Shown: positions 26,083 to 35,307, numbered from the stretch's first letter. The stretch: 36,569 bases of DNA from Pararhizobium sp. YC-54 (GCF_025847205.1 NZ_JAOYTH010000024.1:1-36569), one strand, 5' to 3'. Translations and numbers: made by a program. The notes: generated by a model not told the origin, from the sequence alone.

Positions 26083-27609
26083 TTATCGCCGCTTTAAACT
26101 TTTTTCGCCCATTGACGGGATGTAGCGGCTGAAGCCGATCTCTGCGGACGTCGCCCGGCGGTGGATTTCGGCCATCGTCGGTTCAAATATCGCGTTCGCG
26201 CGTTCCAGCTTCGCATGAGCAGCCTGATAGGCCGGCATTCGCTCACGAATTTCCGCAAGGATTTCCATCTCGTCGATCATCGTCATCCGATCATTCTCGA
26301 CGACGATTCGTCCGTCGACCATGACCAGCTCAATGGAGCGGCCGTTCTCGCTGTAGACCAGATGCTTGCCGATATCGTTCAGCGGCGTGAAACCGATGCC
26401 GTTGAGATCGAGCATCAGGAGGTCGGCCGCCTTGCCGGTTTCGAGCGAACCCGTGATCCCGTCGAGCATGGCGGTTCGTGCGCCGCCGATCGTTGCCATG
26501 GTGAGGACTTCGTCGGCTTTCAACCAATCGCCAAAATCAGGCCCCGATGCACTCTGCAACAAGGCGGCAACGCGCATCACGTCGAGGATGCGGGCGGTAT
26601 CATTAGAGGAAACGCCATCGGTGCCGAGGCCGAGATGCACCCCGGCATCGAGCAGGCGGCGGATGGGTGCGACACCTGCGCCGAGCTTGAGGTTGGAGAT
26701 CCCATTGTGGGCGACGGAACATCCCGCTTCGCCCATTAGGTCTATGTCCGCATCACTGACCCAGACGGAATGGGCGATCGTTGTGTTCGGTCCAAGGACG
26801 CCGAGATCGTGAAGGTGGGCGACGAGACTTTTTCCGTAAAATTCCGGACCGGTCACGGCCTGGGTCTTTGTCTCCAGCACATGGGTGTGCATTGGAATGC
26901 CGTGACGAACGGCAAGCGTATAGCAGGCCTGCAGCATCTCCGCGGTGCAGCGTTGCGGCGCGGAGGGCGCCACCATGAAACGAAGCCGGCCGTTGGCCCG
27001 CCCATGCAGGCTGGAAAGCACCGCGTCGCAATAGTCCATATAGGCATGGGCCGTCATCGGCGGTCCGAAATCGAGTTTTGCCTTCAGTGCTTCCGGCATG
27101 ATTTCACGCGCATAGGGCAGGGCGTCCAGCGTATGAATGTTCATCACGGCGCTGGAGATATTGGCGCGAATGCCAGCATCCTCATAAGCAGAAAAGGCGC
27201 AGGCGAGCCGTTCGATGTCGTGGCCGGGCGGGTCGAAGAAATCGTCGCAAAGCGTGGTGACGCCGCTTTTCAGCGATTCTATCGCCAGCAACACGCTCCG
27301 TAGATAGACGAGTCGCTTATCCACCTGTGGACCCATCAGGAGCGGATAGGCATACAGCAGCCATATTTCCAGCGGCATCCCTTCGTACCGGCCGCGCAAG
27401 AAGGTTTCGCTGGAATGCGTATGGGCGTTGACAAGGCCGGGCATTAGCAGTTTGTCGGTCGCATCGATTATCCGTGCGCCATCGGCCGTGAGGTTCGGGC
27501 CGATCGCGGCTATCCTGCCATTTGAAACCAGAAGATCTCCGGCAAAGACCGAACTTCCATGTGTCTTGTCCATCGCCAGAATGGTTGCGTTGCGAAACAG
27601 CGTTTTCAT
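26083..27609 (-). CDS. amidohydrolase (SsnA/TrzA-type nucleobase deaminase-like)
   Basis: 508 residues. A metal-dependent amidohydrolase with H-x-H (His63, His65 in NAHTHSSETFLRG), His241/His243 with Glu246 (MHTHVLETK), His280 (IAHSVWVSDAD) and Asp331 (GLGTDGVSSND), the mononuclear site of cytosine/guanine/S-adenosylhomocysteine deaminase-type enzymes (ATZ/TRZ group). The N-terminal beta sandwich (FRNATILAMDK) and the TIGGARTAMLDGITGSLETGKAADL end are standard. GGAGAACGCCC precedes the ATG. It lies 35 bases after the second permease gene and is the last gene of the operon, so it probably deaminates or opens the imported nucleobase-like compound. The substrate cannot be told. Confidence 0.85.
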   Translation of the reverse strand: MKTLFRNATILAMDKTHGSSVFAGDLLVSNGRIAAIGPNLTADGARIIDATDKLLMPGLVNAHTHSSETFLRGRYEGMPLEIWLLYAYPLLMGPQVDKRLVYLRSVLLAIESLKSGVTTLCDDFFDPPGHDIERLACAFSAYEDAGIRANISSAVMNIHTLDALPYAREIMPEALKAKLDFGPPMTAHAYMDYCDAVLSSLHGRANGRLRFMVAPSAPQRCTAEMLQACYTLAVRHGIPMHTHVLETKTQAVTGPEFYGKSLVAHLHDLGVLGPNTTIAHSVWVSDADIDLMGEAGCSVAHNGISNLKLGAGVAPIRRLLDAGVHLGLGTDGVSSNDTARILDVMRVAALLQSASGPDFGDWLKADEVLTMATIGGARTAMLDGITGSLETGKAADLLMLDLNGIGFTPLNDIGKHLVYSENGRSIELVMVDGRIVVENDRMTMIDEMEILAEIRERMPAYQAAHAKLERANAIFEPTMAEIHRRATSAEIGFSRYIPSMGEKSLKRR

Positions 27610-27644
27610 GGGCGTTCTCCGCTAAGGTTTTGGGACTCGCCCGT

Positions 27645-28532
27645 TCAGTTGTCCCGTAACTCGGTGATGCCGCCAGTTGTACCACCTCTGAGGCGGCTGC
27701 TCAGCCAGAGGCCGAAGACCGTCGCGAGATAGGGGAGCGCCTGAATGAGGTCATGTGGAACGCTATCACCGAACACGAGCTGCGCGCGGATGCCGATAGC
27801 GCTCAGTACGGAAAAGAACATCGCTGCCAGTGTGGCGCCTATTGGATGCGCAGCCCCGAAGATGACCGCGGCAAACGCCATGAAGCCACGCCCCGCCGTC
27901 ATGTTCTGTCCGAAGAATTGCAGGCTGCCCGCTGCCAGCTCTGCACCGCCCAAGGCCGCCAGAACGCCGCCGATCGAAAGAGCGACCAGGCGCATCATCG
28001 ATGGGTTGACGCCGACGCTACGGGCCGCGAACGGATGTTCGCCACAGGCCGACAGTTGCAGGCCGAAGCGTGTGCGGCACAGAAGAAACCACAGCGCGAA
28101 TACGACAACTGGCATCAGCACCACGAGGATCGAGAGAACACCATAGGCGCCAAAGGCAGGCCCGAGGCGAGGCAGGCCAAAAGGCGCGTTGACTGCGGAC
28201 TGGCTGCCGAAGAAAGATTGGATGGCAAGTGCCGTGCCGCCAAGCCCTAGGCCCGTCAACCCAAGTCCGGCGATGATCGAATTGGCTTTGAGCTTCTCGA
28301 CCACGAACCAGAGGAGGATTGAAGCCAGAACCGCAAAGAGCATGGCGATCAGCAGTGCAAGCGTGACCGAACCTGTGACGACGATGCCGAGGATCGTAGC
28401 GCAGGCGCCGATGATCATCAGCCCCTCGAGGCCGAGGTTCCAGATGCCCGCCCGCTGGGCGATGACACCTGCAAGGGTGACGTAGACGAGCGGCGTACCG
28501 GAGCGCAGGATGGCGATGATGATGTCGTTCAT
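27645..28532 (-). CDS. BMP-type ABC transporter permease (second)
   Basis: 295 residues with about eight membrane helices. It belongs to the branched-chain/ribose-type permease family of nucleoside-like transporters (YufQ/NupQ class); AGIWNLGLEGLMIIGACATI is the coupling-region hallmark, GLGLTGLGLGGTALAIQSFF is another family stretch. ATG 28532 overlaps the stop of the other permease by four bases. Pair of the permease encoded upstream. Confidence 0.87.
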   Translation of the reverse strand: MNDIIIAILRSGTPLVYVTLAGVIAQRAGIWNLGLEGLMIIGACATILGIVVTGSVTLALLIAMLFAVLASILLWFVVEKLKANSIIAGLGLTGLGLGGTALAIQSFFGSQSAVNAPFGLPRLGPAFGAYGVLSILVVLMPVVVFALWFLLCRTRFGLQLSACGEHPFAARSVGVNPSMMRLVALSIGGVLAALGGAELAAGSLQFFGQNMTAGRGFMAFAAVIFGAAHPIGATLAAMFFSVLSAIGIRAQLVFGDSVPHDLIQALPYLATVFGLWLSSRLRGGTTGGITELRDN

Positions 28533-29566
28533 GATGAACGTTCTCCGATGCGCAGGATCTTGTCGAGCAGTTTCGACCGGGCTGTAATGAAGAGCGCGAT
28601 AGCGGCGTTGATAACGTCGATCGCGGCCGACGGCAGCCCCGCCATGACCGGCAGGTAGAGCGCCGCTGAGGCGAGCCCGCCGAAGAACAGCGCCGTTATC
28701 GCCGTTCCCGCCACGGAGAAGTTGGCAACTAGAGCAATCAGGATCGCGGTGAACCCATGTGCCGGCAGGAAGCCGCTGGCGATGCGCCCGTTCGGTCCCA
28801 TGAGCTCGATCGTTCCGGCAAGACCCGCCAAAGCACCACTCAACAGAAAGCTGGTGATGCCGAGCTTCCAGAGAAGCGCGCCCTGCCAGCGCACCATCAC
28901 CGGGTTACGCCCTGCGAGACTTGCCAGCATCCCGAAGGTCGTGCGGTTGACGAGCAGCCACATGGCAAGCCCGACGGCCACGGAAATGGCGATGATCGTG
29001 ATTGAGAGGCCCGACGACGTCGAGATGCGATAGGCGGCCTCAAGCGGCCGGCTGGAGGCCTGTTGCCCGGAGCCCGATGGGTCCTTGAGCGGCCCGGAAG
29101 TGACATAGACCAGCAGCAGGCCGGCCATGAAATTCCCCATCAGCGTCGTGATGACCTCATCGGTTCCCGAGCGAATGCGAAGGTAGCCCGGCCAAAACGC
29201 CCACAGTGCCCCACCAGCCGCGCCAGCGAACATGCATGCCGGAATGACGACGAAAGCTGGAGCACCCGACAGCCATTCGGCAACGAACGCGGCGCAAATG
29301 GAGCCGACATAGAACTGGCCCTGCGCGCCGATGTTGAAGAACCCGGCGCGAAACGAAATACCGACCCCAACGGCGGTTATGAAGAGCGGCAGCGCCCATC
29401 GGAGGCTCTGTGCCAGAGCGCCGGGCCGCAGGAATGCGCCGTCCGCCACATTGGTCAGAACCATGGACGCGGAGTAACCGGCAATCTGAAAGACGGCGGC
29501 ACACAGGACCAAGGCCAAAACGACGAAGATCAGGCTGCGCAGAATAAAGGAAAGGCGCTCTATCAC
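28529..29566 (-). CDS. BMP-type ABC transporter permease (first)
   Basis: 345 residues, about ten membrane helices, YufP/NupP class: VGVGISFRAGFFNIGAQGQFYVGSICAAF is the coupling-region signature, and LRIRSGTDEVITTLMGNFMAGLLLVYVTSGPLKDPSG matches the family. The gene overlaps both neighbours by four bases (ATGA). It would form the channel with the following permease. Confidence 0.88.
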   Translation of the reverse strand: MIERLSFILRSLIFVVLALVLCAAVFQIAGYSASMVLTNVADGAFLRPGALAQSLRWALPLFITAVGVGISFRAGFFNIGAQGQFYVGSICAAFVAEWLSGAPAFVVIPACMFAGAAGGALWAFWPGYLRIRSGTDEVITTLMGNFMAGLLLVYVTSGPLKDPSGSGQQASSRPLEAAYRISTSSGLSITIIAISVAVGLAMWLLVNRTTFGMLASLAGRNPVMVRWQGALLWKLGITSFLLSGALAGLAGTIELMGPNGRIASGFLPAHGFTAILIALVANFSVAGTAITALFFGGLASAALYLPVMAGLPSAAIDVINAAIALFITARSKLLDKILRIGERSS

Positions 29567-31125
29567 CGGGAGACCCCCGTCATTGCGGCACCGACCGCAC
29601 CAATATCATAAGGAGCCGTAAATGTGCCGGCGACCCGGCCGGACAACATGACGACGAGGCGGTTGCAGATATCGAACAGCTCATCAAGATCGGACGAAAT
29701 CAGGATGATGCCGCAACCGCGATCGCGCGCCCGGCGCAGTGCATCCCAGACAAAGGCGGTGGCGCCGATATCGAGGCCGCGCGTGGGTTGCGCCGCGATG
29801 ATCAGCTTGGCATGCGGATCGATTTCGCGCGACAGAATGACCTTCTGCGCATTGCCGCCGGAAAGCGATCCGGCCTTCTGCCCGACATGGGCATAACGCA
29901 CGCTCCAGGCTTTCAAGGCAGTGTCGCATTCGCTGCGCAACTCGGCCGGATTGACCAGACGCAGAAGCGATTTTTCGAGAAGCGCGCGGGCGGTCCAGTT
30001 TTCCCACAGGCTGGAGGTGAGGCTAAGCCCTTCCGTATTGCGCTCGAAGGGAATGATGCGCAACCCCTTGATACGACGCTGAGCGAGGGACTGGGTGGTA
30101 ATGTCGTGCCCTGCCAGATGGACTTCGCCCCGGCTCGCCTTGGCGAAATCCGCGATGAGGCGGACGAGAGTGCGCTGGCCGTTGCCTTCGACGCCAGCAA
30201 CACCGACGATCTCGCCGGGGCGAACGTGAAAATCCACATCCTGCAGCGCCGGCCCTTCCTGATCGACAAATGTGGTGATGTTTGAAAGCTTGAGAACCGG
30301 TGCCGCCGTTGGCACCGCTGCGACAGTCGAAACATGTTCCACCGTTCCAGCGCCGGTCAGCGCCTGTGCATCGGCGGCTGCGAGCCCGCGGCTTGCTTCC
30401 CCGATGATGAGCCTGGATAGCCGCGCACCATCCACATCCGTCGTCATCAGCGGACCTTCGACAAGCCGCCCGGCGCGCAGCACCGTTACAGTGTCGGCGA
30501 TGGCGAGAACCTCGCGAATTTTATGAAGAATGAGAAGAACGGTCACGCCCTGCGCTTTCAGCCGGCGCACGCGCTCGAACAGTTTCTCGATGCCCGACGG
30601 CGACAACACTGCAGTCGGCTCGTCGAGGATGAGAACCTTGGCCTGCGTGACCAGCGCCCGGGCGATTTCGATCCCCTGCTGGCTTTCCACCGGCAGGTCG
30701 CGAATCCGTGCGCCGAGATCGACTGAGATGTCGAGGCTTTCCAGATGCGGACGCCAACGCTCGAACAGCCTCCTGCGGGTGAAGTACCGCCCGGTTCCCG
30801 TTGCACCGAACTCCATGGCCTCTGCCACGGTGAACGATGGCGGCAGCGCGAAGCTCTGGTGTACCAGTTCGACGCCGGCAGCGCGTGCTTCACCGACATT
30901 GCCACCGCGCATGACCCGGCCACCGATCGCCACATGACCGGCGGCCGGCCGCACGAGACCGGATGCAACACGGGCGAAGGTGGTTTTTCCAGCACCGTTC
31001 TGGCCGACCACGGCGTGAATAAGGCCGGTGCCGAATGCGGTGGACACTGCATCGAGAGCGGTGACCGGCCCATAGGTCACCGAGACGTTCTGGCACAAAA
31101 GCGCCGGGGCTTGAGGATCGGTCAT
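29563..31125 (-). CDS. BMP-type ABC transporter ATP-binding protein (two ATPase domains)
   Basis: 520 residues from ATG 31125; the open frame goes upstream to 31359 but only from the end of the binding-protein gene and is not used. The first domain has Walker A GQNGAGKTT at 41-49, signature LPVESQQGIEIARAL and VLILDEPTAVLSP; the second has a degenerate Walker A region GVEGNGQRTLVR, LSGGNAQKVILSREI and the QPTRGLDIGA Walker B. This tandem layout is that of RbsA/YufO-type transporters. No clear ribosome site lies before the chosen ATG. It energizes the two permeases. Confidence 0.88.
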   Translation of the reverse strand: MTDPQAPALLCQNVSVTYGPVTALDAVSTAFGTGLIHAVVGQNGAGKTTFARVASGLVRPAAGHVAIGGRVMRGGNVGEARAAGVELVHQSFALPPSFTVAEAMEFGATGTGRYFTRRRLFERWRPHLESLDISVDLGARIRDLPVESQQGIEIARALVTQAKVLILDEPTAVLSPSGIEKLFERVRRLKAQGVTVLLILHKIREVLAIADTVTVLRAGRLVEGPLMTTDVDGARLSRLIIGEASRGLAAADAQALTGAGTVEHVSTVAAVPTAAPVLKLSNITTFVDQEGPALQDVDFHVRPGEIVGVAGVEGNGQRTLVRLIADFAKASRGEVHLAGHDITTQSLAQRRIKGLRIIPFERNTEGLSLTSSLWENWTARALLEKSLLRLVNPAELRSECDTALKAWSVRYAHVGQKAGSLSGGNAQKVILSREIDPHAKLIIAAQPTRGLDIGATAFVWDALRRARDRGCGIILISSDLDELFDICNRLVVMLSGRVAGTFTAPYDIGAVGAAMTGVSR

Positions 31126-31151
31126 AGGAGGCCCATTCACGTGGCTGATAC

Positions 31152-31177
31152 GGCGGATGGCGTGAACGCCACCCGCC
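31152..31177 (-). repeat. stem-loop directly after the binding-protein gene
   Basis: GGCGGATGGCG (31152-31162) and CGCCACCCGCC (31167-31177) form an 11-pair stem with a four-base loop; one pair is G-U on the transcribed (minus) strand. It begins 7 bases after the stop of the binding-protein gene and lies before the ATPase gene. There is no T run. It is likely a transcript-stabilizing or partly terminating hairpin. Confidence 0.55.
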
Positions 31178-31183
31178 AGCTCA

Positions 31184-32239
31184 TCAGATGGTCGTATTGA
31201 AGGGAACAGTAATCGAGCCGTCGAGAATGCCCTTTTTGGCAGCTTCGATTTCCGGCATGATTTCCTTGATCTTGGCGACGACGTCCGCCGGACCCTGCTC
31301 CAGGAAGAGCGGCGATACAATGAAGTCGATAACGCCGGTGTCCAGTCCGGTCTTCTCATGCGTTCCGCCCTTCCAGTCAGGGCCGAGCGCCTTGGTCACT
31401 TCGTTGTAGAGAGAGATGCCGAAGTCAAGCTGAACGATGCTACTGATCGATTTCGGCCCCTGTGGGAACTGCGCCTTGTCGAGAACGCTGACGATGCGGC
31501 CTTCCTTCTCATTTGCCGCAGCGATGATGCCGGCGTCGGTCGCAGCTGAATCGGTCTGGATGAAGTCGATACCGTCATTGAACATCTGCGCGGCGATTTC
31601 CTGGCCCTTCGCCGGGTCCTGGAACGAGCCCGCAAAAGCCACGGTCACCGTTGCCTGCGGATTGACGGAGAGAGCGCCCGCCTTGACGGCGTTGAAATCC
31701 GCGTTGATCGGCGGAATGGAAATGCCGCCAATGAAACCGACCTTGCCGGACTTGCTCATCCGCCCGGCGAAAATGCCCGAGAGATAGCAGCCGAGATAAT
31801 AGTCGTAAGATACGGTAACGACATTAGGGATCGCTGGCTCCATCGGATCGCCAAAGAGCTGGATCCATTTGACTTCGGGATAGGACGGCGCCAGAGCCTT
31901 GAAGGGCTCGGCCACTTCATTGAAGGTTGAGACGATGACGGTGGCACCGGCATCGCAGAGCGTGCGGAAGATCGTCTCGTAGGTGGCTGGATCCTGCGCA
32001 TAGACGGCACGATACTCGAATCCCTTCTCTTCCGAGAGTTTCTTCAGATTGGCGATCATCGTATCGACGGGGCCGCTATCACCTGCCGATTGCGTGTGGA
32101 CGAGAGCGACCAGTCCGCCTTCGGCATGGGCGACCGCAGGCAGCAATCCGCCCGCCAGCGCCAGCACCGCTGTGCCGACGGAAATTTTCAGAAAGTCGCG
32201 CCGATCGAACGAGGTCTGGTTTAAAATATTGTCAGTCAT
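31184..32239 (-). CDS. BMP-family substrate-binding protein (PnrA-like)
   Basis: 351 residues. A twin-arginine signal (FDRRDFLKISVGTAVLALAGGLLPAVAHA) directs export in folded form. The mature part is a BMP/Med/PnrA-type binding domain (LVALVHTQSAGDSGPVDTMIANLKKL, SYDYYLGCYLSGIFAGRMSKSGKVGFIGGISIPPINADFNAVKAGALSVNP), whose characterised members bind nucleosides. AAGGGAACAG precedes the ATG. It sits between two hairpins and is followed by the ATPase and permease genes, the complete set of one transporter. The ligand is probably a nucleoside, nucleobase or related compound, by family and by the RutR-like regulator. Confidence 0.88.
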   Translation of the reverse strand: MTDNILNQTSFDRRDFLKISVGTAVLALAGGLLPAVAHAEGGLVALVHTQSAGDSGPVDTMIANLKKLSEEKGFEYRAVYAQDPATYETIFRTLCDAGATVIVSTFNEVAEPFKALAPSYPEVKWIQLFGDPMEPAIPNVVTVSYDYYLGCYLSGIFAGRMSKSGKVGFIGGISIPPINADFNAVKAGALSVNPQATVTVAFAGSFQDPAKGQEIAAQMFNDGIDFIQTDSAATDAGIIAAANEKEGRIVSVLDKAQFPQGPKSISSIVQLDFGISLYNEVTKALGPDWKGGTHEKTGLDTGVIDFIVSPLFLEQGPADVVAKIKEIMPEIEAAKKGILDGSITVPFNTTI

Positions 32240-32270
32240 CTTCTGTTCCCTTTTTTTGGTTGGTTGGTTG

Positions 32271-32295
32271 ACCGGGCAGCACCGCTGCCCGGTCT
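32271..32295 (-). repeat. stem-loop between NIPSNAP and binding-protein genes
   Basis: GACCGGGCAG (32271-32280) and CTGCCCGGTC (32286-32295) form a perfect 10-pair stem with a loop of five, which can close one pair more. It lies 4 bases after the NIPSNAP stop. On the transcribed strand it is followed by AACC repeats and a run of A, not T, so it should not terminate. It is adjacent to the start of the highly needed binding-protein gene, suggesting an mRNA processing or stability signal. Confidence 0.55.
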
Positions 32296-32298
32296 TCG

Positions 32299-32619
32299 TC
32301 AGACTTGCGGAGAGTAGGAAGCCGGGTTCATGATCATGACATCCTGGCGCTCAATGGCGTTTAGCGCCCAGATTTCGCCGATGAATTTCTGCCAGTCTGG
32401 GTCGGCATACATCGCCGCCCGCCGGGCCTCACGGTCCGCAAGGTTTTCATAGGCCCACATCAGCACGGTCGTGTGCAGGGTGCCGATCTCCGACACATAG
32501 AGGCCGACGAACCGGTTGAGATGCCGCTTCTGCACCGGCAGGCCTTCTGTCTGGTATTTTTTCATCCAGCCATCGACCGTGCCGGGGCGAAAAGTATAGG
32601 TGCGGTGTTCCAGGATCAT
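32299..32619 (-). CDS. NIPSNAP-family protein
   Basis: 106 residues, a single NIPSNAP domain (ferredoxin-like fold): [22 protein letters not shown] at the start and [30 protein letters not shown] in the middle are typical. Such small proteins occur in many catabolic operons and their function is mostly unknown; they may dimerize and bind small molecules. It lies 13 bases after the GMC oxidoreductase gene. Confidence 0.85.
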   Translation of the reverse strand: MILEHRTYTFRPGTVDGWMKKYQTEGLPVQKRHLNRFVGLYVSEIGTLHTTVLMWAYENLADREARRAAMYADPDWQKFIGEIWALNAIERQDVMIMNPASYSPQV

Positions 32620-32632
32620 TGCCGGTCTCGCT

Positions 32633-34255
32633 TCAGCTGTTGAGAATGAAATCTGCGCAACGCTCGCCGATCATGATCGCCGGTGCGTTGGTGTTGCCGC
32701 TGGAAATGATCGGCATGATGGAGGCATCGGCGACCCGCAATCCTTCGACGCCGTGTACCTTCAGGCGCGCATCCACCACCGCCATCGGATCATTGCCCAT
32801 CTTGCAGGTTCCAACGGGGTGGAACGTCGTCATCGCGGTCGCCCGCAGCCATTTCGACAGATCAGCATCGTTAAGCGCTGCCGGTCCGGGCGCCAATTCC
32901 TTGCCACGATATCCGTCGAAAGCGGGTTGGCTGATGATGTCGCGGGTCAGCCTGATGCCGTCGATCATGGTGCGCATGTCGAAGTCGGTCTGCAGATAAT
33001 TGGCAAGGATCTTCGGGGCGGCCATCGGGTCGGGCGAGCGCAGAGTGATTTCGCCACGGCTTTCCGGATTGACCGGACCGACGCGCAGGGTGAAACCATG
33101 GTTGGCCTCGACCGTCTCGCGCTTGAAGGGGTTCGGAAAGTGCAGGTTGGCGGTCTTCTCCAAAGCCGGCATGAAATGAAGCTGGATATCCGGTGCGACA
33201 AGGTCCGGCCGCGAGCGAACGAAGGCGCCAGCCTCATAGGGAAAGGTCGTGGTGATGCCTTCGCCGAACAGCATGCCCTGGATGACCGACAGCGTCAGCT
33301 TGTCGGCACGCAGATCCGAATAGAGCGTCACCGGCTTGCGGCATTCCCAGGACATCACACAGTCGACGTGGTCCTGAAGGTTCTTGCCCACTCCGGGGAT
33401 GTCCTGCACAGTATCAATGCCATGCGTGCGCAGTTCGTCGGCGGGGCCGATGCCCGATAGCAGCAGGGTCTGCGGCGAATTGACGGTTCCAGCGGAAAGC
33501 ACCACCTCGCGCTCGGCATAGGCCTTCCGCGTCATGCCGCGATAAAGATATTCCACGCCGACGGCGCGGCCCTGCTCGACAATGACGCGGTGGGTGTGCG
33601 CCTGTGTCATCACTGTCAGGTTGGGACGCGACAGGGCAGGGCGCAGAAATGCAAAGGATGTCGACCAGCGCTTGCCCTTGCGGATCGTGAAATCATAGCG
33701 CCCGAAACCCTCCTGTTCGATGCCGTTGAAATCATCGTTGAGCGGATAGCCGGCCTCGCTGCCAGCTTCGTTGAAAACATCCAACAGGCTGTTCCAGCCG
33801 CGCGCGCGGCAGACGGTAAGCTCGCCATTCTTCTCGTGGAAGGCGTCGTCGCGCTCGATGTGCCCTTCGGAGCGGCGGAAGGCGGGCAGTACCTCATCAT
33901 AGGACCAGCCTGGAAGACCCATCTGCGACCAGCGATCATAATCGTGACGGTTGCCGCGCACGTAGATCATGCCGTTGATGGTTGAGGTTCCACCCAGCAC
34001 CTTGCCGCGGGGCCAATAGAGAGAGCGGCCGTTGAGATGGGGCTCGGGCTCGGTGCGGTAGTGCCAGTTGTAAATGCCGGAGTGAAAAAGCTTGCCCATC
34101 AGCATCGGCAGGCGGAACAGCGGATTGCGATCCTTGCCGCCTGCTTCCAGTAGCAGCACCCGGTTGGCCGGGTCGGCCGAAAGCCGGTTCGCCAGTACGC
34201 AACCTGCAGACCCCGCGCCAACAATGATGAAATCGAAATGGTCGCTTCGCGCCAT
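32633..34255 (-). CDS. GMC-family FAD-dependent oxidoreductase
   Basis: 540 residues. FAD motif [20 protein letters not shown] close to the N-terminus, the GMC signature [18 protein letters not shown], and the C-terminal catalytic region with HPVGTCKMG and [18 protein letters not shown]. Choline dehydrogenase, alcohol and sugar alcohol dehydrogenases belong here. The start ATG 34255 follows the UDG-like stop by two bases; a GTG at 34264 is open but overlaps that gene. It probably oxidizes an alcohol group on the operon's substrate; assignment as choline dehydrogenase is not supported by the neighbours. Confidence 0.88.
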   Translation of the reverse strand: MARSDHFDFIIVGAGSAGCVLANRLSADPANRVLLLEAGGKDRNPLFRLPMLMGKLFHSGIYNWHYRTEPEPHLNGRSLYWPRGKVLGGTSTINGMIYVRGNRHDYDRWSQMGLPGWSYDEVLPAFRRSEGHIERDDAFHEKNGELTVCRARGWNSLLDVFNEAGSEAGYPLNDDFNGIEQEGFGRYDFTIRKGKRWSTSFAFLRPALSRPNLTVMTQAHTHRVIVEQGRAVGVEYLYRGMTRKAYAEREVVLSAGTVNSPQTLLLSGIGPADELRTHGIDTVQDIPGVGKNLQDHVDCVMSWECRKPVTLYSDLRADKLTLSVIQGMLFGEGITTTFPYEAGAFVRSRPDLVAPDIQLHFMPALEKTANLHFPNPFKRETVEANHGFTLRVGPVNPESRGEITLRSPDPMAAPKILANYLQTDFDMRTMIDGIRLTRDIISQPAFDGYRGKELAPGPAALNDADLSKWLRATAMTTFHPVGTCKMGNDPMAVVDARLKVHGVEGLRVADASIMPIISSGNTNAPAIMIGERCADFILNS

Positions 34256-34257
34256 GG

Positions 34258-35109
34258 TCACCACGCAATGGGATTGGATCCCATTTCCTCTAGAAAGTCG
34301 TTGCAGAGAATGAAGGGGTTGGGGCGCTCAAGCACCGCATCGGCGCGGGCTGGATGATCCCGCAGGATGGCGGCGATTCTGCCGTTGCACCCCTCGCGAA
34401 TACCGGCTGCCGCGAATGCTTCGGCGGCCACATCGCCAAAGGCGATGAAGACGATTGGTCTGCCACTGCCGGCCAGCATAGCCAGTGTCTTCTGAATGAG
34501 AGGACGCCAGAGGGGAACGTGGCCGCGGGACTGATGCGGATCTATGCCCACCTGAAAGCGCGTCAGCGTCAAGGAGGCATTCAACAGGAGCACGCCTTCG
34601 CGGACCCATCGGTCGGCGACCGCTGACGGTGCTTCCATTTCGACCGAACCCTGCTCGATATCGCGGAGCGTTCTTGGCCACTCGGAAAAGCCGCTGGCGT
34701 AGGAGGTGTCACCGGTGCGCGCCGCCACGATCAGTTGCGTGAAAGCACGGATGCTGCGCGAAAACATCTTGTCGAGTTCACGCCATTCGGCAACGTTGCC
34801 GGCCTCGAAGGCCCGGCCGGTGGCAAAGCCCGGCTCGGGGTAAGGGTCCTGGCCAAGAATGATGCAGGAGACTTGTTCCGGCGCGATGCCATCATAGGCG
34901 CGAAACAGATGCGCACCCTTGGGCATGCCAGGAAAATGGCGATTGCGGCGAACAGGAAAGATCGGCTCCCAGATCTCAAGGTCGAGGTCGTCGCCGATTG
35001 CTGAAAAGTCGGGCGCCGCACTTGCGCAGAGATCCCGCCAGGCTTGCGGCACGTCTGCCTGCCACCCATCCAGAAACTCCAGCATCGCCTTTTTCAGTGA
35101 CGAAGACAT
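34258..35109 (-). CDS. uracil-DNA glycosylase superfamily protein (family 1-like)
   Basis: 283 residues. The family 1 water-activating motif is seen as GQDPYPEPGFATGRAF (86-101, with Asp88 and Tyr90, but Pro91 where UNG has His), Asn177 in LLLNASLTLTRF matches the uracil-recognition Asn, and His252 in DHPARAD takes the place of the catalytic His in HPSP. So the catalytic residues are there, but the DNA-contacting HPSPLS loop is altered and the protein has extra N-terminal sequence. It is the first gene of the catabolic operon, directly before the GMC gene, unlike normal ung genes. It may be a repair enzyme carried in the operon, or a base-hydrolase with another substrate; this is not decided. 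Confidence 0.75.
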   Translation of the reverse strand: MSSSLKKAMLEFLDGWQADVPQAWRDLCASAAPDFSAIGDDLDLEIWEPIFPVRRNRHFPGMPKGAHLFRAYDGIAPEQVSCIILGQDPYPEPGFATGRAFEAGNVAEWRELDKMFSRSIRAFTQLIVAARTGDTSYASGFSEWPRTLRDIEQGSVEMEAPSAVADRWVREGVLLLNASLTLTRFQVGIDPHQSRGHVPLWRPLIQKTLAMLAGSGRPIVFIAFGDVAAEAFAAAGIREGCNGRIAAILRDHPARADAVLERPNPFILCNDFLEEMGSNPIAW

Positions 35110-35131
35110 TTCGACACTCCTCCTTTTTCAC

Positions 35132-35203
35132 TGACTGCGATGCTAGTCAAAACCTGACCAAAGTGTCAACTTATTAAACGAAAAAAACTGACCAGATCGT
35201 CAG
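35132..35203. promoter_or_regulatory. RutR-like operator cluster between operon and tetR gene
   Basis: Two 16-base sites, 35154-35169 (cTGACCA, two bases, gTGTCAa) and 35188-35203 (cTGACCA, two bases, TcGTCAg), each match 11 of the 14 defined positions of the RutR operator TTGACCA-n2-TGGTCAA by eye. Their centres are 34 bases apart. A third inverted pair, TGACT (35132-35136) and AGTCA (35145-35149), lies closer to the operon start. The whole lies within the 198-base intergenic region, 23 bases upstream of the operon's first gene and about 105 before the TetR gene. Confidence 0.6.
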
Positions 35204-35307
35204 ATTATATCGACGTGTGCAATGAAGTGTGAAATGGTATGGTTGCGCGGCCGGCCAATCACTGGCCGTCTTCACCGCAATAATCCCGAATAAACGAGCG
35301 ACGTGAG

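Noticed and set aside
31126..31359. N-terminal extension of the ABC ATPase
   Set aside because: The frame is open to 31359, but the extra 78 residues are Arg/Ser-rich, overlap the binding-protein gene and have no family similarity.
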